The translations under genes and the position numbers were made by a program. Of a stretch of 64,000 bases of DNA, positions 1 through 64,000 are shown piece by piece; the first letter of the stretch is position 1; each line of letters begins with the position of its first letter. Below the pieces are notes generated by a model that was not told the DNA's origin, searched no databases, and worked only from the letters and a program-made list of their open reading frames with translations. The DNA comes from Elephas maximus indicus. Lineage: Eukaryota; Chordata; Mammalia; Proboscidea; Elephantidae. The stretch is from assembly GCF_024166365.1 (NCBI RefSeq), contig NC_064820.1, positions 134,870,001 to 134,934,000 of the forward strand, given 5' to 3'.

Positions 1-152
1 TATTGAGGACCTGAACTGAGCTACCTTTTTTTTTAATTTAATTCCCAATGACATATTTCTTAGATTGTGTCTGAAGCATAAAACAAAGAATACGCTACAT
101 TCACACTCCTTAAATGGGGTTACGCGGCTTCGGCAAGCGTTTACTGCTGTAC

Positions 153-164
153 TGCGCCTGCGCA
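153..164. promoter_or_regulatory. NRF1-like site
   Basis: TGCGCCTGCGCA differs at one position from the palindromic NRF1 consensus YGCGCAYGCGCR. NRF1 sites are common in CpG-island promoters of ubiquitously expressed genes. Binding is inferred. Confidence 0.6.
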
Positions 165-207
165 GCTGGTCCCCCCCATCCCCCCGCGCCGGTTTTTCCC
201 GGTCCCG

Positions 208-222
208 CTAGCAGGGGGCGCT
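208..222 (+). promoter_or_regulatory. CTCF-like core motif
   Basis: CTAGCAGGGGGCGCT matches the CTCF core CCASYAGRKGGCRSY at 14 of 15 positions; the mismatch is T at position 2. It lies about 45 bp downstream of the NRF1-like site at the promoter end of the gene. Occupancy is inferred. Confidence 0.6.
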
Positions 223-328
223 GTGAGGTAATGAACAAGAAGAGTTCCCAGGGCTCTGGAACGCTGTGTAAAAGGGCGGCCGGCAGAGCGGGCTGAGAGC
301 CATTCTATCCTCAACTGCCGTGGTCTCT

Positions 329-385
329 ATGGCCCTTTGTCCTCCAGCCTCCCCCGGGCGCTGGGCCTGTGGGCCTGGTTGCTAG
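329..385 (+). other. Possible upstream ORF in the CEP120 leader (18 codons)
   Basis: ATG at 329 opens an 18-codon frame that stops at TAG 383-385, well before the CEP120 start at 751. It matters only if transcription starts upstream of 329 and this part stays in the mRNA. Confidence 0.35.
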
Positions 386-750
386 GCGGAAACGGGGCGG
401 CGGCGGAGACCGCGGCGGCTGCCCGGGTGTTTGAAAAGCGGCTACGCAGGCGGCAAAAGGTCCTCGGGCGGCGGGCTCTCTACCTGCTCACAGGCCCGGC
501 GGCAGAGCAGCCTTTGCCTTGGGTTGGGGCCGGGTTAAGGGCTGAGCTGGCGGCCCGCGGCAGGGGAGCCGGGCGCGCTGCAGGTAGCAGCGGCGTCAGG
601 CCGCGGAGCAGGGCCCGAGCGTCAGGGGCCCGGGGCGGGCGGGCAGCAGGGCCGCTGCCGGGAGTCCTGCCTGGGGCCCCGGGCTTCCCGCGACTCACCC
701 GCGCCCCTCTCCCCCCAGCAGACCCCGCCTGCAGGCCGGAGACAGCGACC

Positions 751-60256
<59,506 letters not shown>

Positions 60257-61239
60257 TAGCTGATGATGGATTATTCTTTTTATGTCTTCTGTTATGTTCA
60301 AATGTCTGTATTTGAATTGCCAGTGCTATTTTTGAGATTAGGGGGTTTTTTTTTTCATGTTGTATCCTCCTTTTGTTACTTAAAACTAAGATAATTTTTA
60401 GGTCCTTTTTTATTTTTTTTTCTAATTATCCTTTTTCCCAGAAGAAATTGGGAATAATATCTTTTATTTTCACTTTTCCTCCTTAAGTTCTGTATCCCCC
60501 TGCCCCATTGGAAGTGCCTTTTTTGGGGGAAATTTAAGGATAGCTTAAAAAAAAATTTATCACGTCCTCAAATTTAAAAACATATTTTAAATGTTTTTCC
60601 TAAGAAGGCACAGAAATTTATTCCATTAAGAAATGGGATCACAGGAAATTTTTGTGTAATTTTAAGAGTTTGAAAACCTTTATAGTAGTTTCCTGAATTC
60701 TTCTTGCATTACATTTTTTTCCCCTTCTGGCTATGATATTCTTGAGAAATTAATTGTAAGGGTAATTTCTCCAAATGATGATGACCTCTATTTGTATGAG
60801 CAAGGTTTTTATTCTGAATCTATCTACTTGGTCAAAAACTTTTAAGGGTTAGTAATGGTTAGTTTATTCCAAATTTTGCTTTTTTATTTTTAATGTATCC
60901 ATTTTATTCTGAATTAAAATTGACACATAGGGTTTTTTGGGTTTGTATTTTTCCTATTGTGTCTTCATAGCCCTCAAATACTATTAATCATGTCTGTGGT
61001 ATTATACTAATGCCTAACCACCTTCATAGAGCAGTATATACTAGACTACCTGAGAATAGAAAGTGGTAGACAGTTTGATCTAACATAGTTTATAGATTAG
61101 TTGAGATTATAACCATTGCACATGAAGACAGGTAGTTATATATCACTAAACATAAAACATTATACAAAGTGAATATATTATATAAATGTTCACAGAACTA
61201 AGGGTAGATGAATAAATAACCAAGTATAGTACAGAGGAC

Positions 61240-61530
61240 CTCCTGTATTCAGGGCACTTCTTTAGTATACAGATGTAAGTAAGATACACAGCTTTCCCTC
61301 AGGGAGCTTATAATTCAGTAAAAAAGAGAACACCACTATAAATATAACATTTACTGCCTAATTGTAAGAGCCCTGTAAAGAGTGATAAAAAATGCTCAGA
61401 AGGAGAAAGTACATCTGTTTCATAGGACTTAGAGGTATTTTTGAAGAGTTTTTATTTAAGATGGACCTCTAGAGATAAGCAGGTAGGGTTTTAATAGAGG
61501 AATTGATCGTGATATAATATTGGGGAAATG
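61240..61530 (-). repeat. L2-like remnant
   Basis: CTCAGGGAGCTTATAATTCA and GAGCCCTGTAAAGAGTGAT fit reversed L2. Decayed. Confidence 0.45.
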
Positions 61531-62090
61531 TTGTAAATCTAATGGATGAAATATATAACAGAAGGGTGAGGTGGAAAAGCACAGGCTACTTTTGTAGAAC
61601 AAAGGAAAGCCCACTTAGAGCCCATTTCATTACTAAGGATCTGAACTAAGTGGTAGTGGTAGGAATGCAACAAGGAGGTTCTTGTAAGAGATATGGTTTT
61701 GGTCGATCTATAGTACAAAACATCTGACTGGAATGCAGAGTAGAAAACCAAAGATGATGCTAAGGGCTCAGGCCTTAGTGACCTAGAAGAAGAGTTTCCA
61801 GTATTGGAAATATGGTTCTTAAGAAACTGATTGGAGAGTGGGAAGGAAATAGGACCTGTGAATTTGGACATTTTAATCTTCACGTATGCAGTTCAGCAAG
61901 CAGCTAGGAATATGGATCTAATGTGAGAAAGAATGGGTTTAAAAACAGAGATGAAAGAGTCCTTTTGCGGAAGTGATCACTGAACTGTGACAGATAGAAC
62001 TTAGAATTCTTGTGTTTAAGAAGGAGGAAAGAAAGCTAATGAAATAGCAACTAGAGAGAAAGAGTGATGATAATTGTAATGATACTTATA

Positions 62091-62330
62091 GAGCAGTTAA
62101 CATTTATTGAGGGCTTACTATATGCCAGATCCTGTGCTAAGCCCTTCATATTTTTCAGTTAATCATAACAAAGGTTCCTATATAGTAGGTAATGTTATTA
62201 TCCACAATTTATAGATGAAGAAATTGAGACTTAGAGCCTTTAAGTTGTACATGATCACACAGGTACTAAGTAGTAGAGCTAGAATTGGAGCCATTTCACC
62301 AGAGTCCAGAGTCAGGCTCTTTCCTTTTCA
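62091..62330 (-). repeat. MIR element
   Basis: TTTATTGAGGGCTTACTATA, GCCAGATCCTGTGCTAAGCC, ATAGATGAAGAAATTGAGAC and CCAGAGTCAGGCTCTTTCC are reversed MIR. Confidence 0.85.
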
Positions 62331-62701
62331 TAATGTTATGGTTTAATTATATAGAAGCCAAAGAATGAAAGAATTTCAGGGAGAAAGAAGCTGAGCCATG
62401 GAAGACTTTGGTCTATGAAAGAGGATTTCTCTCTGACAGAGCACTGAGGGAGAAGTCATGTCTTGGCATACTCCTGGCAAGGAAGATGGCATCACTGATT
62501 GTTAGACTAGCTCTGATAATGAGAATTAAAATGTCTTTGAAAGAGAGTAAACTCATATAATGTCATGATGCCACGATATTTAGATCCCAAGGTATTTGTA
62601 TGTACATATGATACAATACAGAGAAGTCCCTCTGGATTTGAGAGCAAGGAAATAATATGATAAGCTATTAAAAATAACAAGATATACTGTCAGGGACATT
62701 A

Positions 62702-62926
62702 TACATAGTAGTTAAGGATACAGCTTTGGAGTCAAGAGACACGGATTGAATCTGGCTTTACCTCTTCATACCTCTGCAACCTTGGTAATTTAATCTCTGA
62801 TTAGTGTTCTCATTTGTACAATGAGATAATTTTTCTTATAGGTTCTAAGAATTAAATGAGAGGTCTGTAAAGCATTTAATACGGTGTTGCGTGTATAATA
62901 TGTGCTCAATAAATGGTAACTACTAT
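62702..62926 (+). repeat. MIR element
   Basis: GTAGTTAAGGATACAGCTTT, GGAGTCAAGAGACACGG and GTGCTCAATAAATGGTAACT mark head and tail. An AfroSINE inserted at its 3' end. Confidence 0.8.
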
Positions 62927-62933
62927 TAAAAAG

Positions 62934-63101
62934 TGGAGCCCTGGTGGCCCAGTGGTTAAAAGCTATGGCTACTAACCAAAAGATAGGCTGTTTGAATCTA
63001 CCAGCTGCTTTTTGGAAACGCTATAGGCAGTTCTACTCTGTCCTATAGGGTCGCCATGAATGGGAATCAACTCGATGGCAACAGGTTTGGTTTTTTTGGA
63101 T
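62934..63101 (+). mobile_element. AfroSINE, short form, exact 10-bp TSD
   Basis: Flanked by TATTAAAAAG at 62924-62933 and 63102-63111. GGAGCCCTGGTGGCCCAGTG head and a GGCAACAGGTTTGG end. Confidence 0.94.
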
Positions 63102-63534
63102 TATTAAAAAGAGATGAGCCATAAAAGCCATTGTGTTGTGTTCTTGGTTTCAGTCAGTGAGGACCTAATTGGATGGTAGATTTGAATATTTATGAACAGA
63201 ATATTGGAGGGATTTGTGGCTGACTAGCTCTTTAAAGAAATAGTAGGCACCAATAATAATTTAAACATTTTAAGTCTGGAGAACAGGAAGATGTCATACA
63301 GTAATAGCAAAAGGGAAGTGGGTTAGGGTATAGTTTGAGTATTAATAGTAGTTTGTTTTTAGATGGTAGTTTTAACAGATGTTCTGCAGAAAACTGTACT
63401 GAAGGAAAAAACATGTAAAGAGCTAAGTGTGCTGACATGCAGGTGTCAGTCTGTAAACTTCCTAAAGTTTGGGCATAAAGGGATGTGAGCGTATTGAGTC
63501 TGGAGAAACATTTGTAGTTAGTTCATTTGTTTAT

Positions 63535-63740
63535 TCTTTCACTCATTCAGCAAGTGCTTGTTGAGAGCCTGTTACGCACCGTGCACAGCATTAAATGCTA
63601 TGGATACAGCAGTTTTCTCCTGTGTGGAACTTAAAGTTCAGTGGGGAGAACTGATACTTAACAAGAATATAGCAGGGTATGGGAAATGCAAGCAAAGTCA
63701 GTAAAAATTAAAGAAAATAAATATTAGAAAACCAGGAGGA
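63535..63740 (-). repeat. L2-like remnant
   Basis: TCATTCAGCAAGTGCTTGTT, GAGAGCCTGTTACGCACC and GAACTTAAAGTTCAGTGGGG fit reversed L2. Confidence 0.55.
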
Positions 63741-64000
63741 CAACTGAGCATTAGCTGGGTTTGGGGTATTGTTAATCAAAGGTAAGGGAGAAATGCTTCA
63801 AAGAGAAAACATTTCAAATAACGCTATTCGATTTGAAATCTTTTCAAGTTTTAAAATAATCGTAAAGGGGGATGAAGTAGAAGATAGTGCCTGCCATTGA
63901 AGAAGTTGAGTAGTGAAGGATAACAGAATGATGTAATGGTAATTGATTATAAGACAATACCAAAATCACTTGAAAAGATGGAAGAGTTATGTTAGCTGTC

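Noticed and set aside
1..117. A divergent gene sharing the promoter
   Set aside because: Only 117 AT-rich bases lie upstream of the CpG island and no exon could be recognised; it cannot be judged from this window.
337..750. Open frame continuous with and upstream of the CEP120 start, a possible 138-residue N-terminal extension
   Set aside because: No in-frame ATG upstream, GC-rich sequence opens frames by chance, an acceptor-like site ends at 718/721, and the known protein begins MVSKSDQ.

Overview
This is vertebrate nuclear DNA: interrupted coding exons with GT-AG introns, a CpG island and dense interspersed repeats. The mammalian gene CEP120 (centrosomal protein of 120 kDa) covers almost the whole window on the + strand. 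The repeats point to an afrotherian. About 30 AfroSINE copies are present, and they co-occur with RTE (BovB-like) LINEs. More than half of the AfroSINEs lack about 45 bp in the middle, the form described for Paenungulata (hyrax, sea cow, elephant). An elephant is the most likely source, but manatee or hyrax cannot be excluded from sequence reading alone.

Layout. 1-800: CpG-island promoter with NRF1-like and CTCF-like motifs, then the start codon at 751 in a strong context. 800-60244: 18 coding exons that join in one open frame of 860 codons with no stop or frameshift. The last about 126 codons of the roughly 986-residue protein lie beyond the right edge. The reading is collinear with the human protein as I remember it: residues known from ciliopathy patients (V194, A199, L712, L726) fall at the expected numbers. 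Intron 7 uses a GC-AG pair. From coding exon 13 onward every exon is phase 0 and a multiple of three, and together they encode the coiled coil.

Introns. No second functional gene was seen. Intron 1 holds a decayed CD300-like retrocopy. Intron 5 holds a full-length RTE on +, intron 6 a 5'-truncated RTE, intron 8 a 216-bp internally deleted RTE, and intron 17 a full-length RTE on -. Intron 4 has a composite SINE with a tRNA-Gly-like head and an RTE-like body inside a perfect 10-bp target duplication. Intron 9 has a TA-flanked MITE. Intron 14 has a 960-bp TA-flanked inverted-repeat element carrying an unidentified GC-rich block. Older L2, MIR, L1 and MER5-like remnants fill much of the rest.

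How it fits together. The window has one host gene, for a daughter-centriole-enriched protein needed for centriole elongation and ciliogenesis. The remainder is an archive of retrotransposition in which RTE probably supplied the machinery for the SINEs, since their 3' ends are alike. The least explained objects are the GC-rich TIR element at 37193-38152 and the tRNA-Gly/RTE SINE at 10736-11051.
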